Shown here piece after piece: positions 1 to 8,464 of a stretch of 17,416 nucleotides of DNA. The DNA lies in contig CALCDK010000121.1 of assembly GCA_937900605.1 (NCBI GenBank), positions 1 to 17,416 of the forward strand. The letters are read 5' to 3'. The notes below the pieces were generated by a model. The model was not told the DNA's origin and searched no databases. It saw only the letters and a program-made list of their open reading frames with translations. The stretch comes from an uncultured Olsenella sp. Lineage in GTDB: Bacteria; Actinomycetota; Coriobacteriia; Coriobacteriales; Atopobiaceae. The translations under genes were made by a program, and so were the position numbers. Numbering within the stretch: position 1 is the first letter of the stretch; the number at the start of each line of letters is the position of its first letter.

Positions 1-1288
<1,288 letters not shown>

Positions 1289-1289
1289 C

Positions 1290-1787
1290 ATGGCGCGCCG
1301 CGAGAGGCCCCAGAAGACCAACGCCGTCCGCGAGCTCGAGGCGGCCGGCATCGACTTCGAGTGCCAGGCCTACGAGGTGGACGAGACGGACACCTCCAGC
1401 GAGCTGGGCCTGCACATCGCCCAGAGCCTCGGCGAGGACCCCGCGTCCAGTCTCAAGACGCTCGTGTGCGCCTCGCCCTCTGGCGCGCACGTGGTCTGCT
1501 GCGTGCCCGTGGCCGACGAGCTCGACCTCAAGAAGGCCGCCGCTGCGGCCGGCGAGAAGTCCCTCTCGCTCGTGCACGTGCGCGACCTCGAGGCGCTCAC
1601 CGGCTACGTCCGCGGGGGCTGCTCGCCCATCGGGATGCGCCGCCCGTTCCCTACCCTGGTGGACGAGACCGCCCAGCTCTTCGACCGCGTCCACGTCTCG
1701 GGCGGGCGGCGCGGCCTCTCGGTGGTCATCGCCCCCGACGACCTCGTCGCCTTCACGCACGCCACGCTCGCCGACATCGTCCGCTGA
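1290..1787 (+). CDS. ybaK: Cys-tRNA(Pro)/Cys-tRNA(Cys) deacylase, YbaK/EbsC family
   Basis: This 165-residue cytoplasmic protein belongs to the YbaK branch of the INS (ProX/YbaK) editing-domain superfamily. Family members hydrolyse Cys-tRNA(Pro) formed by prolyl-tRNA synthetase mischarging. The sequence shows the TNAVRELEAAG start, the conserved lysine in SLKTLV (about residue 56, matching the functional lysine of characterised YbaK proteins) and the diagnostic YVRGGCSPIG motif at about residues 106-115. I chose the ATG at 1290 because the family starts there and a G-rich stretch (1276-1281) precedes it. An in-frame upstream start at 1245 would lie inside uvrA and add residues untypical of the family. 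It is the only gene in the window ending in TGA. The 1-nt gap after uvrA suggests one transcript. Confidence 0.93.
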   Translation: MARRERPQKTNAVRELEAAGIDFECQAYEVDETDTSSELGLHIAQSLGEDPASSLKTLVCASPSGAHVVCCVPVADELDLKKAAAAAGEKSLSLVHVRDLEALTGYVRGGCSPIGMRRPFPTLVDETAQLFDRVHVSGGRRGLSVVIAPDDLVAFTHATLADIVR

Positions 1788-1852
1788 CCGCGGGGCGCTG
1801 TGAAGGATGGGTGCCGCGCCCTCCCTCCCGCGCCCGTGCCGGCCCCAAATGG

Positions 1853-1858
1853 GATACT
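1853..1858 (+). promoter_or_regulatory. Candidate -10 element (GATACT) for murJ
   Basis: GATACT lies 39 nt before the murJ GTG, in the 110-bp gap after the YbaK-type gene. The spacing matches TATAGT, TATGCT and TATACT elements before three other genes in this window. No recognisable -35 hexamer is visible 16-18 nt upstream. Weak evidence on its own. Confidence 0.35.
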
Positions 1859-1897
1859 GGGAACTTCGTGCACGCGGCGAGGGGGGAGTGAGAGGCT

Positions 1898-3544
1898 GTG
1901 AGCTACCAGCCCAAGCACATGAGGGGCGCGGCGAGGGCCGGCGAGGGGGCCGTCGAGCCCGTCGACGGGGCGCCCTCGCGCCAGGAGCAGGTGGGGCGCA
2001 GCGCCGCCCTCATGAGCGCCCTGGTCGTGGTGAGCAGGCTCACCGGCTTCCTGCGCACCTGGGGCCAGGCGTTCGCCCTCGGCACCACCGTCCTCGCGAG
2101 CTGCTACACCGTCGCCAACAACCTGCCCAACCTCCTCTACGAGCTCGTCGTGGGCGGCATGCTCGTCACTGCGTTCCTGCCCGTCTACATGACCGTCAAG
2201 CGCAAGCTCGGCACCAAGGGCGCGAGCGACTACACCTCCAACCTCGTCTCCATCATCCTGCTGCTCATGGGCGCCGTCACGCTGCTCGGCATCGCCTTCG
2301 CCGCCCAGATCGTCTACACCCAGTCCTTCAGCGCGAGCGCCGACTTCGACTCCGACCTCGCGACGTGGTTCTTCCGCATCTTCGCCGTCGAGGTCGTCCT
2401 CTACGCGCTCTCGTCGATCTTCTCGGGCGTCCTCAACGCCGAGAGGGACTACTTCTGGAGCTCCGCGGCCCCCATCTTCAACAACTTCGTCACCACCGCC
2501 TCCTTCTTCGCCTACGCGTTCCTGGCCCCGCACAACCAGGCGCTCGCCCTGGTCCTGCTCGCCCTGGGCAACCCCCTCGGCGTGCTCGTCCAGGTCCTCA
2601 TGCAGATGCCGTCGCTGCGCCGTCACGGCATCCGCCTGCGCCTTCACATCGACTGGCACGACCCCGCCCTGCGCGACACCGTCCGCCTGGGCGTCCCGTC
2701 GCTCGTCATGGTCGCCTGCACCTACGTCACCACCTCCGTCCAGACCAGCGCGTCGCTCGCCGTCACGGCGTCGGGCGCGTCCGTCTCGTACTACGCGCGC
2801 CTGTGGTACACGCTCCCGTACGCCATCCTCGCGGTCCCGCTGACCACCGCCATGTTCACCGAGCTCTCGGACTCCTATGCCCAGGGCGACATGGACGGCT
2901 TCCGCCGCGGGGTCTGCGCGGGCACCAGCAAGATCGTGTTCTACCTCGTGCCCATGGCCATGCTCATATACCTGTTCGCCGAGCCGCTCGCCGCGTTCTT
3001 CGGGCTGGACGCGCAGTCGGTCGACATGACCGTCTCGTACCTGCGCGGCCTGGTCCTGGCGCTGCCGCTCTACGGCGCGTGCATGTACTTCCAGAAGGTC
3101 TGCTCGGCCATGCACCGCATGGGCCTGTACGCCGCCGCCAACGTCGTGGGATCGCTCATCCAGACCGCGGCGTGCCTGCTCGTGGCCCAGCACCTCGGCC
3201 TGTTCGCCGTGGCCCTCACCTCCGTCCTGTTCTTCGCCTCGATCGACGTCGTCATGCTCGTGAGCCTGCGCCGCAAGCTCGGCCCCTTCGGCGCGGCCGG
3301 CATCCTCGCGTCCCTGCTCAGGTCCCTCGTCGTGGGCGCCGCGGGCGTCGCGGTGGGCTTCGCGATCATCTCCGGGCTCGGACGCGTGCTCGGGCCCGTC
3401 GGCGGCTCCGTCGGACGTGCGCTGCTGTTCTGCGTCGCCGGCGGCATCCCCTCGCTCGTCGCCGTCTTCGGCCTGGCCATGGCCCTGCGCATGCCCGAGG
3501 TGGACTTCGTCCGCGGCCTGCTGCGCCGCGTCGTGCGCCGCTAG
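1898..3544 (+). CDS. murJ: Lipid II flippase MurJ (MviN family)
   Basis: This 548-residue polytopic membrane protein of the MOP exporter superfamily should move lipid-linked peptidoglycan precursor across the cytoplasmic membrane. After a hydrophilic N-terminal stretch of about 33 residues comes the MurJ core SRLTGFLRTW (arginines near residues 47 and 53, corresponding to conserved cavity arginines). The NNLPNLLYELVVGGML segment follows, then a long run of hydrophobic helices consistent with about 14 membrane segments. The start is a GTG preceded by AGAGG and a GGGGGGAG stretch; a later in-frame ATG at 1919 would remove only seven residues. The length is normal for the family. It sits close to a candidate peptidoglycan cross-bridge ligase gene (4358), which fits a cell-wall role. 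Confidence 0.95.
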   Translation: MSYQPKHMRGAARAGEGAVEPVDGAPSRQEQVGRSAALMSALVVVSRLTGFLRTWGQAFALGTTVLASCYTVANNLPNLLYELVVGGMLVTAFLPVYMTVKRKLGTKGASDYTSNLVSIILLLMGAVTLLGIAFAAQIVYTQSFSASADFDSDLATWFFRIFAVEVVLYALSSIFSGVLNAERDYFWSSAAPIFNNFVTTASFFAYAFLAPHNQALALVLLALGNPLGVLVQVLMQMPSLRRHGIRLRLHIDWHDPALRDTVRLGVPSLVMVACTYVTTSVQTSASLAVTASGASVSYYARLWYTLPYAILAVPLTTAMFTELSDSYAQGDMDGFRRGVCAGTSKIVFYLVPMAMLIYLFAEPLAAFFGLDAQSVDMTVSYLRGLVLALPLYGACMYFQKVCSAMHRMGLYAAANVVGSLIQTAACLLVAQHLGLFAVALTSVLFFASIDVVMLVSLRRKLGPFGAAGILASLLRSLVVGAAGVAVGFAIISGLGRVLGPVGGSVGRALLFCVAGGIPSLVAVFGLAMALRMPEVDFVRGLLRRVVRR

Positions 3545-3598
3545 CCCGCGGCCGTCCCCTCGGGCCTGGCGCGGGCCGTGCCGCGCTGCGGGCCACGG

Positions 3599-3625
3599 GG
3601 CGCGCCGCCATCCCGCCGGCGCGCC
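3599..3625. terminator. GC-rich hairpin between the convergent murJ and minus-strand gene
   Basis: Nine-base arms GGCGCGCCG (3599-3607) and CGGCGCGCC (3617-3625) flank a 9-nt loop. The hairpin lies just downstream of the minus-strand gene stop and 55 nt after the murJ stop, so it could end transcripts from both sides. No T-tract follows on either strand, so it is at best a weak or atypical intrinsic terminator. Confidence 0.4.
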
Positions 3626-3628
3626 GCG

Positions 3629-4096
3629 CTACTCGCCCACGCGAAGCCTCCCGCAGCTCCCGACGAACACCTGCACCATCGGTGCCGCCCCGGGCCCCAC
3701 GAGGCCCATGGCGGGCATGGCGCCGAGGTAGCCCATCAAGTCGTCGTCGACCCACTCCACGGGGCCGTCGCCCCCGAGGCCGCGCTCCCACCCGTCGGGG
3801 TCCCAGCCGTCGCCGTGGACCTCGGGCCGCCTCCCGCCGTCGTGCGCCACCGCGTCCGCCAGCGCGCCGAGCGGGCCCTGCGGCTCGGCCCCGTCGAGGC
3901 CGTCCCCCTCGCCGTGCCCCTGCGCCCGCTCGCATCGCCAGTCCAGCAGGTCGCGCAGGTCCTGTGCGAAGGCCGGGTCCGCCGCCTGCTCCGGGCTCGC
4001 GAGCACCACGAGCGTGTCGGACGGCCACGTCCCCGCCTCCTGCGCGCCCTGGTCGCAGCGCACCGCGGTCCTCGCCTCTCGCCAGTACAGCGCCAT
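3629..4096 (-). CDS. Hypothetical protein, 155 residues
   Basis: I do not recognise this family. I call it a real gene because an excellent ribosome-binding site (AGGAGAGG, 4107 to 4100) lies just before the ATG, no other gene occupies the interval, and the sequence is protein-like rather than the Arg/Pro/Ala-rich shadow type. The N-terminal half (ALYWREART, SDTLVVLASPEQA, FAQDLRDLLDW) reads as a soluble alpha/beta domain. The middle is rich in Gly, Asp and Trp. The C-terminus has hydrophobic segments (MGYLGAMPAMGLVG, MVQVFVGSCGRL). No signal peptide or clear membrane helix is visible. It ends in TAG next to a GC-rich hairpin shared with murJ. A TAGGGT element on its strand sits 36 nt upstream of the start. 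Function unknown. Confidence 0.72.
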   Translation of the reverse strand: MALYWREARTAVRCDQGAQEAGTWPSDTLVVLASPEQAADPAFAQDLRDLLDWRCERAQGHGEGDGLDGAEPQGPLGALADAVAHDGGRRPEVHGDGWDPDGWERGLGGDGPVEWVDDDLMGYLGAMPAMGLVGPGAAPMVQVFVGSCGRLRVGE

Positions 4097-4132
4097 GTCC
4101 CTCTCCTCTCGTCGGGTCCCCTGGGAGTCCCC

Positions 4133-4138
4133 ACCCTA
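4133..4138 (-). promoter_or_regulatory. Candidate -10 element (TAGGGT) for the minus-strand hypothetical gene
   Basis: On the minus strand TAGGGT lies 36 nt before the ATG at 4096, the same distance as other -10-like elements here. The match to TATAAT is only partial and no -35 is evident. Confidence 0.25.
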
Positions 4139-4188
4139 CGCGCCGACGGCGGGCGTTGACTTCATCCGGGCGTGCAGCCTGCTGCCAG

Positions 4189-4250
4189 CCCGCTTCCCGC
4201 CCCCCCCGCCACGCCTTCGCCTCCCGCTGTGCCCGCCTCTTGCCCCCCCC
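4189..4250. other. C-tract region with potential minus-strand G-quadruplex
   Basis: On the plus strand CCC (4189-4191), CCC (4196-4198) and a run of eight C (4200-4207) are separated by 4 and 1 nt, satisfying the G3N1-7 four-run rule on the minus strand. A second C8 run occupies 4243-4250. The stretch is non-coding and lies between two divergent promoters. Whether it folds or varies in length cannot be told from sequence. Confidence 0.45.
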
Positions 4251-4277
4251 GCCGCAGTGCGCTCGTTTCGTCGCAGA

Positions 4278-4295
4278 GGGTCCCGCACGGGACCC
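4278..4295. promoter_or_regulatory. Perfect inverted repeat over the -35 position of the ATP-grasp/uvrC promoter
   Basis: GGGTCCC (4278-4284) and GGGACCC (4289-4295) form a perfect 7-bp inverted repeat with a 4-nt centre. It ends 17 nt before the TATAGT -10, so it covers where a -35 would be. A further GGGTCCC lies at 4114-4120, upstream of the divergent gene. It could be an operator or a weak hairpin; the binding protein is unknown. Confidence 0.4.
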
Positions 4296-4312
4296 GCGGG
4301 ACTCGGCCGCGC

Positions 4313-4318
4313 TATAGT
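4313..4318 (+). promoter_or_regulatory. Candidate -10 element (TATAGT) for the ATP-grasp ligase-uvrC operon
   Basis: TATAGT is a good match to the sigma-70-type -10 consensus in otherwise very GC-rich DNA. It lies 39 nt before the ATG at 4358, predicting a leader of about 30 nt. No TTGACA-like -35 is seen; a perfect inverted repeat occupies that position. Confidence 0.5.
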
Positions 4319-4357
4319 TGACGGACCGACAGGGCAACAAGACGGAGGTCGCAGCAC

Positions 4358-5614
4358 ATGGCATCGCGTCCCAACGGCGTCACGAAGGACCAACTACCGG
4401 GCATCATCCAGCCCGTCATCCTGGGGGCGGACTACTCCGCGTACGCGTACGTGCGCGGCTTCGTCGAGGCCTACGGGTGCTGCCCCATCATCCTGGGCAG
4501 CTCCGACGTCAAGTCCATCTCGCGCACCAGGCGCGCGGACTACCGCGTGGTCGAGGGCCTCGACGAGCCCGACGTCCTTCTCGCCACCCTGCGCGACCTG
4601 GGCGAGGAGCTCTGCTCGCGCGGGAGCCTCCCGTTCCTGGTGACCTGCGGGGACTTCTACGCGCGCATCGTCTCGCAGCACAGGGCCGAGCTTGAGCGCT
4701 GGTACTACACGCCCGTCGCCGACTTCGGCGTCCTCGACTTCGTGACGCAGAAGGAGAACTTCTACCGCGTCTGCGAGAAGATCGGCATGGGCTACCCCAA
4801 GACGCGCTTCCTGGACTGCTCGGACCCCGACGGCCGCGTCGACGACGAGGGCTTCCGCTACCCGCTCGTGGCCAAGCCGTCCAACTCGGCCGCGTACCAC
4901 TACGCCGAGTTCGAGGGCAAGAAGAAGGTCTTCGTCGTCGAGGACCGCGCCGAGCTCGAGCGCATCTACTCCGAGCTCCAGGCCTCCTGCTACGACGAGA
5001 GCCTCATCGTCCAGGAGCTCGTCCCCGGCGACGACTCGCACCTGTATGCCGTCTACGCGTACGCCGACGCCGACTCCGAGGTCTCGTTCATGGTCTGTGG
5101 CCACGTCGGCCTGGAGGACCACCACCCCGGCGCCATCGGCAACGCCGTCGCCATCGCCCCGGAGCGCTGCCCCGAGGTCGAGGCCGCCGTCGCCCGCTTC
5201 CTCAAGGAGGTCGGCTACCACGGCATGTGCTGCTTCGACGCCAAGCTCGACGAGCGCGACGGCAGCTTCCGCTTCCTCGAGATGAACGCCCGGCCCGGCC
5301 GCAGCTCGTGGCTCGTGCTTCTCGCCGGCATCAACTTCGCGCGCGTCCAGGTCGAGGACACCGTGCTGGGCCTTGCCCCCGGTCGCCTCGAGGCGTCCCA
5401 GGACTGGGTCTACGTGGGCGTCCCGCACCAGGTCGTCGAGAGGTGCATGGCCCCCGGTCCCCTGCGCGACCGCATCCTGGCGGCGTACCGCGACCACACG
5501 GCGAGCTTCGCGCTCGACTGGCCTGGCGACTCGCTGGCGCAGCGCTTCTGGGCCCGCGTGAACTACGTCCACCAGATCTCCAAGTTCAAGAAGTACCTCC
5601 CCGACGCGGAGTAG
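4358..5614 (+). CDS. ATP-grasp carboxylate-amine ligase, D-aspartate ligase-like
   Basis: This 418-residue soluble protein is an ATP-grasp enzyme, a class that joins a carboxylate to an amine through an acyl-phosphate. It has an N-terminal pre-ATP-grasp domain (VILGADYSAYAYVRGF), the FVTQKENFYRVCEKIGM linker typical of D-aspartate ligase (AslA/Asl-fm) relatives, the nucleotide-binding YPLVAKPSNS segment near residue 167, and the metal-binding FLEMNARPG segment near residue 306 (Glu and Asn ligands). The ATG at 4358 follows GGAGG at 4344-4348 at a workable spacing. Proximity to murJ suggests peptidoglycan cross-bridge synthesis, adding a D-amino acid to the stem peptide. That role is inference; other ligases of small carboxylates in this superfamily are possible. 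uvrC begins 3 nt after its stop, so the two are probably co-transcribed. Confidence 0.85.
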   Translation: MASRPNGVTKDQLPGIIQPVILGADYSAYAYVRGFVEAYGCCPIILGSSDVKSISRTRRADYRVVEGLDEPDVLLATLRDLGEELCSRGSLPFLVTCGDFYARIVSQHRAELERWYYTPVADFGVLDFVTQKENFYRVCEKIGMGYPKTRFLDCSDPDGRVDDEGFRYPLVAKPSNSAAYHYAEFEGKKKVFVVEDRAELERIYSELQASCYDESLIVQELVPGDDSHLYAVYAYADADSEVSFMVCGHVGLEDHHPGAIGNAVAIAPERCPEVEAAVARFLKEVGYHGMCCFDAKLDERDGSFRFLEMNARPGRSSWLVLLAGINFARVQVEDTVLGLAPGRLEASQDWVYVGVPHQVVERCMAPGPLRDRILAAYRDHTASFALDWPGDSLAQRFWARVNYVHQISKFKKYLPDAE

Positions 5615-5617
5615 CGG

Positions 5618-7585
5618 ATGGGGGAGCGCCAGGGCATCGCGCGCGGCGCGTCTCCGGTCGACCCGGAGCTCGCCGCGCAGGTCTCCCAGGTCCCCACGGA
5701 CCCGGGCTGCTACCTGTGGAAGGACGCCAAGGGCGACGTCGTCTACGTGGGCAAGGCCAAGAACCTGCGGGCCCGCATGCGCCAGTACGTGACGCTGCAG
5801 GACGACCGCCAGAAGATCCCCCTCATGATGCAGGTGGTCAAGGGGTTCGACTACGTCGTGGTCGGCTCCGAGCACGAGGCCCTCGTCCTTGAGCGCAACC
5901 TCATCGCCCAGTACCACCCGTACTTCAACGTCGACTTCAAGGACGACAAGTCCTACCCCTACATCGCGATCACCGAGTCCGACGTGTTCCCGGCCATCAA
6001 GTACACGCGCGAGCGCCACCGCAAGGGCACGCGCTACTTTGGCCCCTACACGGACGCCCGCGCCGCGCGCGCCACCATCGACACGCTGCGCAAGGTCGTG
6101 CCCATCTGCCTGGCCACGTGCGCGGAGTGGAAGCGCGCAAAGAGGATCCTCGAGCGCGACCCGGACCAGGCCAGCGTCGCCAACCTCGTGCTCGCCGAGA
6201 GGTGCCGTCCGTGCTTCGACTACCACGTGGGGCGCGGTCCGGGCGTGTGTGCCGGCATGATCGACACCGTCGAGTACGCCCGCCATGTCCGCCAGGTCGA
6301 GCGCTTCCTGCAGGGGCAGCGCTCCGAGATCGTCGGCGAGCTCACCCAGCAGATGCGCGACGCCGCCGCCGACCTCGACTTCGAGCGCGCCGGCCGCATC
6401 AAGGCCCGTCTCGACAGCCTCGACGCCCTCGACGACCGCCAGGAGGTGACCTTCTCGTCCAACGTGAGCCTCGACCTCATCGGCATCTACCGCGAGGAGA
6501 CCATCAGCTGCGCCTGCGTCTTCGCCGTACGCGAGGGGCGCACGGTGCGCTCGGTCGAGTTCGTCCTCGACAAGGGACAGGACGTCTCGGCCGAGGAGCT
6601 CGCCTCGGGGTTCCTCAAGCGCTACTACGACGAGACCTCCGACGTCCCCGCCGAGGTCGACCTCGACGTCGAGCTCGCGGACGCCGACCTTCTCGCCGGA
6701 TGGCTCGCCGAGAAGCGCGGGCGCTTCGTGCGCATCCACCGCCCGCAGCGCGGCGAGAAGCGCCACCTGCTGGACATGGCGGCCAACAACGCCCGCCACG
6801 CGCTCATGCGCTACATGGTGCGCACGGGCTACGCCGACGAGCGCACCAACCAGGCGCTGCTGCAGCTCGAGAGCGCGCTCGCCCTGGACGCGCCGCCCAT
6901 GCGCATCGAGTGCTTCGACATCTCGACCCTGCACGGCCACTTCACGGTGGCGTCGATGGTCGTGTTCACCAACGGCCGGCCCGACAAGTCCCAGTACCGC
7001 CGCTTCAAGATCCAGACCCCGCTCGAGGAGGCCAACGACTTCGTCTCCATGTCCGAGGTGCTCGGACGCCGCTACGCCCCGGAGCGCATGGCCGACGAGC
7101 GCTTCGGCTCGTGCCCGGACCTCCTCGTGGTCGACGGCGGCCGGCCGCAGCTGACCGCAGCCATGGAGCAGCTCGAGCAGCTGGGCCTCGACATCCCCGT
7201 GTGTGGCCTTGCCAAGGCCGACGAGGAGGTCTTCGTCCCGTGGGACGAGACGCCCGTCGTCCTGCCGTCCGGCTCGGCCTCGCTCTACCTCATCAAGCAG
7301 GTCCGCGACGAGTCCCACCGCTTCGCCATCACGTTCCACCGCGAGCTGCGCGACAAGGCCATGACCGCGTCGGTCCTCGACGACGTCCCCGGCGTCGGGC
7401 CCAAGCGCAAGCGGGCGCTCATGCGCCGGTTCGGCTCGCTGCGCCGCCTGCGCGAGGCGGACGAGGCGGCCATCGCGCAGACCGAGGGCATCCCCGCCGG
7501 CGTCGCGCGCGCCGTGTGGCAGGCGCTCCACGAGCTCGCCGACGCCGACGCGCCCGTGGGCGCGCCCGACGGCGCACGGGGCTAG
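5618..7585 (+). CDS. uvrC: UvrABC excinuclease subunit C
   Basis: UvrC, 655 residues, makes both incisions in nucleotide excision repair after UvrA and UvrB load at a lesion. Domains in order are the GIY-YIG nuclease (PGCYLWKDAKGD then VVYVGKAKNLRARM, about residues 28-57, with EALVLE just after), a UVR motif that contacts UvrB (about residues 236-270), the RNase H-like 3'/5' nuclease (IECFDIST near residue 429, LLVVDGGRPQL, and HRFAITFHREL) and tandem helix-hairpin-helix motifs (DVPGVGPKRK near residue 588). The ATG at 5618 has GGAG at 5608-5611 overlapping the previous stop. Its TAG stop overlaps the stop of the convergent regulator gene in a shared CTAG. The gene is intact and the length is normal. 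Confidence 0.98.
   Translation: MGERQGIARGASPVDPELAAQVSQVPTDPGCYLWKDAKGDVVYVGKAKNLRARMRQYVTLQDDRQKIPLMMQVVKGFDYVVVGSEHEALVLERNLIAQYHPYFNVDFKDDKSYPYIAITESDVFPAIKYTRERHRKGTRYFGPYTDARAARATIDTLRKVVPICLATCAEWKRAKRILERDPDQASVANLVLAERCRPCFDYHVGRGPGVCAGMIDTVEYARHVRQVERFLQGQRSEIVGELTQQMRDAAADLDFERAGRIKARLDSLDALDDRQEVTFSSNVSLDLIGIYREETISCACVFAVREGRTVRSVEFVLDKGQDVSAEELASGFLKRYYDETSDVPAEVDLDVELADADLLAGWLAEKRGRFVRIHRPQRGEKRHLLDMAANNARHALMRYMVRTGYADERTNQALLQLESALALDAPPMRIECFDISTLHGHFTVASMVVFTNGRPDKSQYRRFKIQTPLEEANDFVSMSEVLGRRYAPERMADERFGSCPDLLVVDGGRPQLTAAMEQLEQLGLDIPVCGLAKADEEVFVPWDETPVVLPSGSASLYLIKQVRDESHRFAITFHRELRDKAMTASVLDDVPGVGPKRKRALMRRFGSLRRLREADEAAIAQTEGIPAGVARAVWQALHELADADAPVGAPDGARG
7582..7585. 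other. Shared palindromic CTAG forming the stop codons of two convergent genes
   Basis: CTAG reads TAG on each strand with a one-base offset: 7583-7585 ends uvrC and 7584-7582 ends the regulator. There is no room for a dedicated terminator between them, so transcripts from each side must run into the other gene. Confidence 0.9.
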
Positions 7586-8247
7586 GACTCCTCGTCCTCG
7601 GGCTCCATCAGGTCCTCCATGCGGCATCCGAGCGCCTTCGCCAGCGCCAGCAGCGAGCGCGCCTGTGCCCTGTTCACGTCCTTCTTGCGCTGCTCGTACT
7701 GCTGCACTGACCGCAGCGAGACGCCCGACTCGCGTGACAGCTGCGCCTGCGTCATTCCGGCGGCGTCGCGTGCCCTGCGCAGCCGTGTGGGCCCTCCCTG
7801 CTTGCCGAAGCGCAGCGCAATCTGCGCGGACGCCTCCTGCGGGGACAGGGGCGCGTCTGGCGAGAAGAGAGACTCGAGGTCCTCGCACCCCAGGTACGCC
7901 ATGATCTCCCTGAAGGTGCTCCCCGTGGCCCACTGGTGGTAGGCCAGCACGCGGCCGCACCACGCGGCGCGCTCGCGGAGCCTGCGCGGCGGCCGACGCT
8001 CGCTCATGAGCATGAGCTCCAGGCCCGCGTCGGCGCCGCCCTCGCAGACCTCCATGACGAGCCCGATGCCGGACGTGCCCACGCGCGGCGTTGCGTCCGG
8101 GCCCTCGAAGGTCCTTGCGACGGGCGAGGACGAGAAGAGGTCCATGAAGTGGTCGAGGCCGCCTGGTACGTGCCTGTCGGCGAACTCGAAGGCCTTTCCC
8201 ATGGTCCCCATGACGCCCTCGAGAAGAGCGGGATCGTATGCCGACAT
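7582..8247 (-). CDS. XRE-family transcriptional regulator with C-terminal helix-turn-helix
   Basis: This 221-residue protein carries a C-terminal XRE/Cro HTH (about residues 155-215; recognition region MTQAQLSRESGVSLRSVQQYEQ). Its N-terminal domain contains an AAWCGRVLAYHQWATGSTF segment. From memory, a similar aromatic YQW-type domain joined to this HTH occurs in Firmicutes proteins often found beside small toxin-like DUF3990/DUF3791 genes; none are seen here. I start it at 8247, not at the upstream in-frame ATG at 8298, because AAAGGAG (8262 to 8256) lies 8 nt before it. It is divergent from the transporter cluster, so it may control that cluster or itself. It converges on uvrC with a 4-nt overlap at the stops. 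The regulatory target is inference. Confidence 0.87.
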   Translation of the reverse strand: MSAYDPALLEGVMGTMGKAFEFADRHVPGGLDHFMDLFSSSPVARTFEGPDATPRVGTSGIGLVMEVCEGGADAGLELMLMSERRPPRRLRERAAWCGRVLAYHQWATGSTFREIMAYLGCEDLESLFSPDAPLSPQEASAQIALRFGKQGGPTRLRRARDAAGMTQAQLSRESGVSLRSVQQYEQRKKDVNRAQARSLLALAKALGCRMEDLMEPEDEES

Positions 8248-8314
8248 GGTGCGGACTCCTTTCTCAGATGTGAAGAAATCGTGAATCCATGAGGACACGC
8301 CTGCCGTTCACCGG

Positions 8315-8324
8315 ATTCATGAAT
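8315..8324. promoter_or_regulatory. Palindrome ATTCATGAAT, candidate autoregulatory operator
   Basis: A perfect 10-bp palindrome 68 bp upstream of the regulator start, overlapping the right arm of the TGAATCC/GGATTCA inverted repeat. XRE-family repressors commonly bind short palindromes near their own promoter, so this is a plausible site; that is inference. Confidence 0.35.
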
Positions 8325-8464
8325 TTGATGCCAGTTGTCCCAACACGTCTCAATCCTGCGGAAATCAGGCCGAATATGGGGTGACTCCACAGAGATACTA
8401 ATCCACTGATGTGGGGTGAAACGCCGAACCCCCGCTTCCGGTCATGACGACCTCCCCATGCGGC

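Noticed and set aside
1785..1787. Possible TGA recoding, given that TGA is almost absent as a stop
   Set aside because: The YbaK-type protein ends at its TGA at the expected family length, and no other gene needs an in-frame TGA to be intact, so TGA appears to work as a normal stop.
1807..4317. Plus-strand open frame of 836 codons over murJ and the following gap
   Set aside because: It is Arg/Pro/Ala-rich with no motifs and is out of frame with the clear MurJ sequence. Stops are rare in alternative frames of very GC-rich DNA.
4394..7963. Minus-strand open frame of 1189 codons opposite the ATP-grasp and uvrC genes
   Set aside because: It is the antisense shadow of two well-identified genes. 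Its low-complexity Val/Gly/Asp/His/Arg composition and lack of recognisable motifs reflect the GC-rich third positions of the real genes.
8248..8298. Upstream start of the XRE regulator at 8298
   Set aside because: The start at 8247 has AAAGGAG at ideal spacing, which would itself be coding if the longer form were used.
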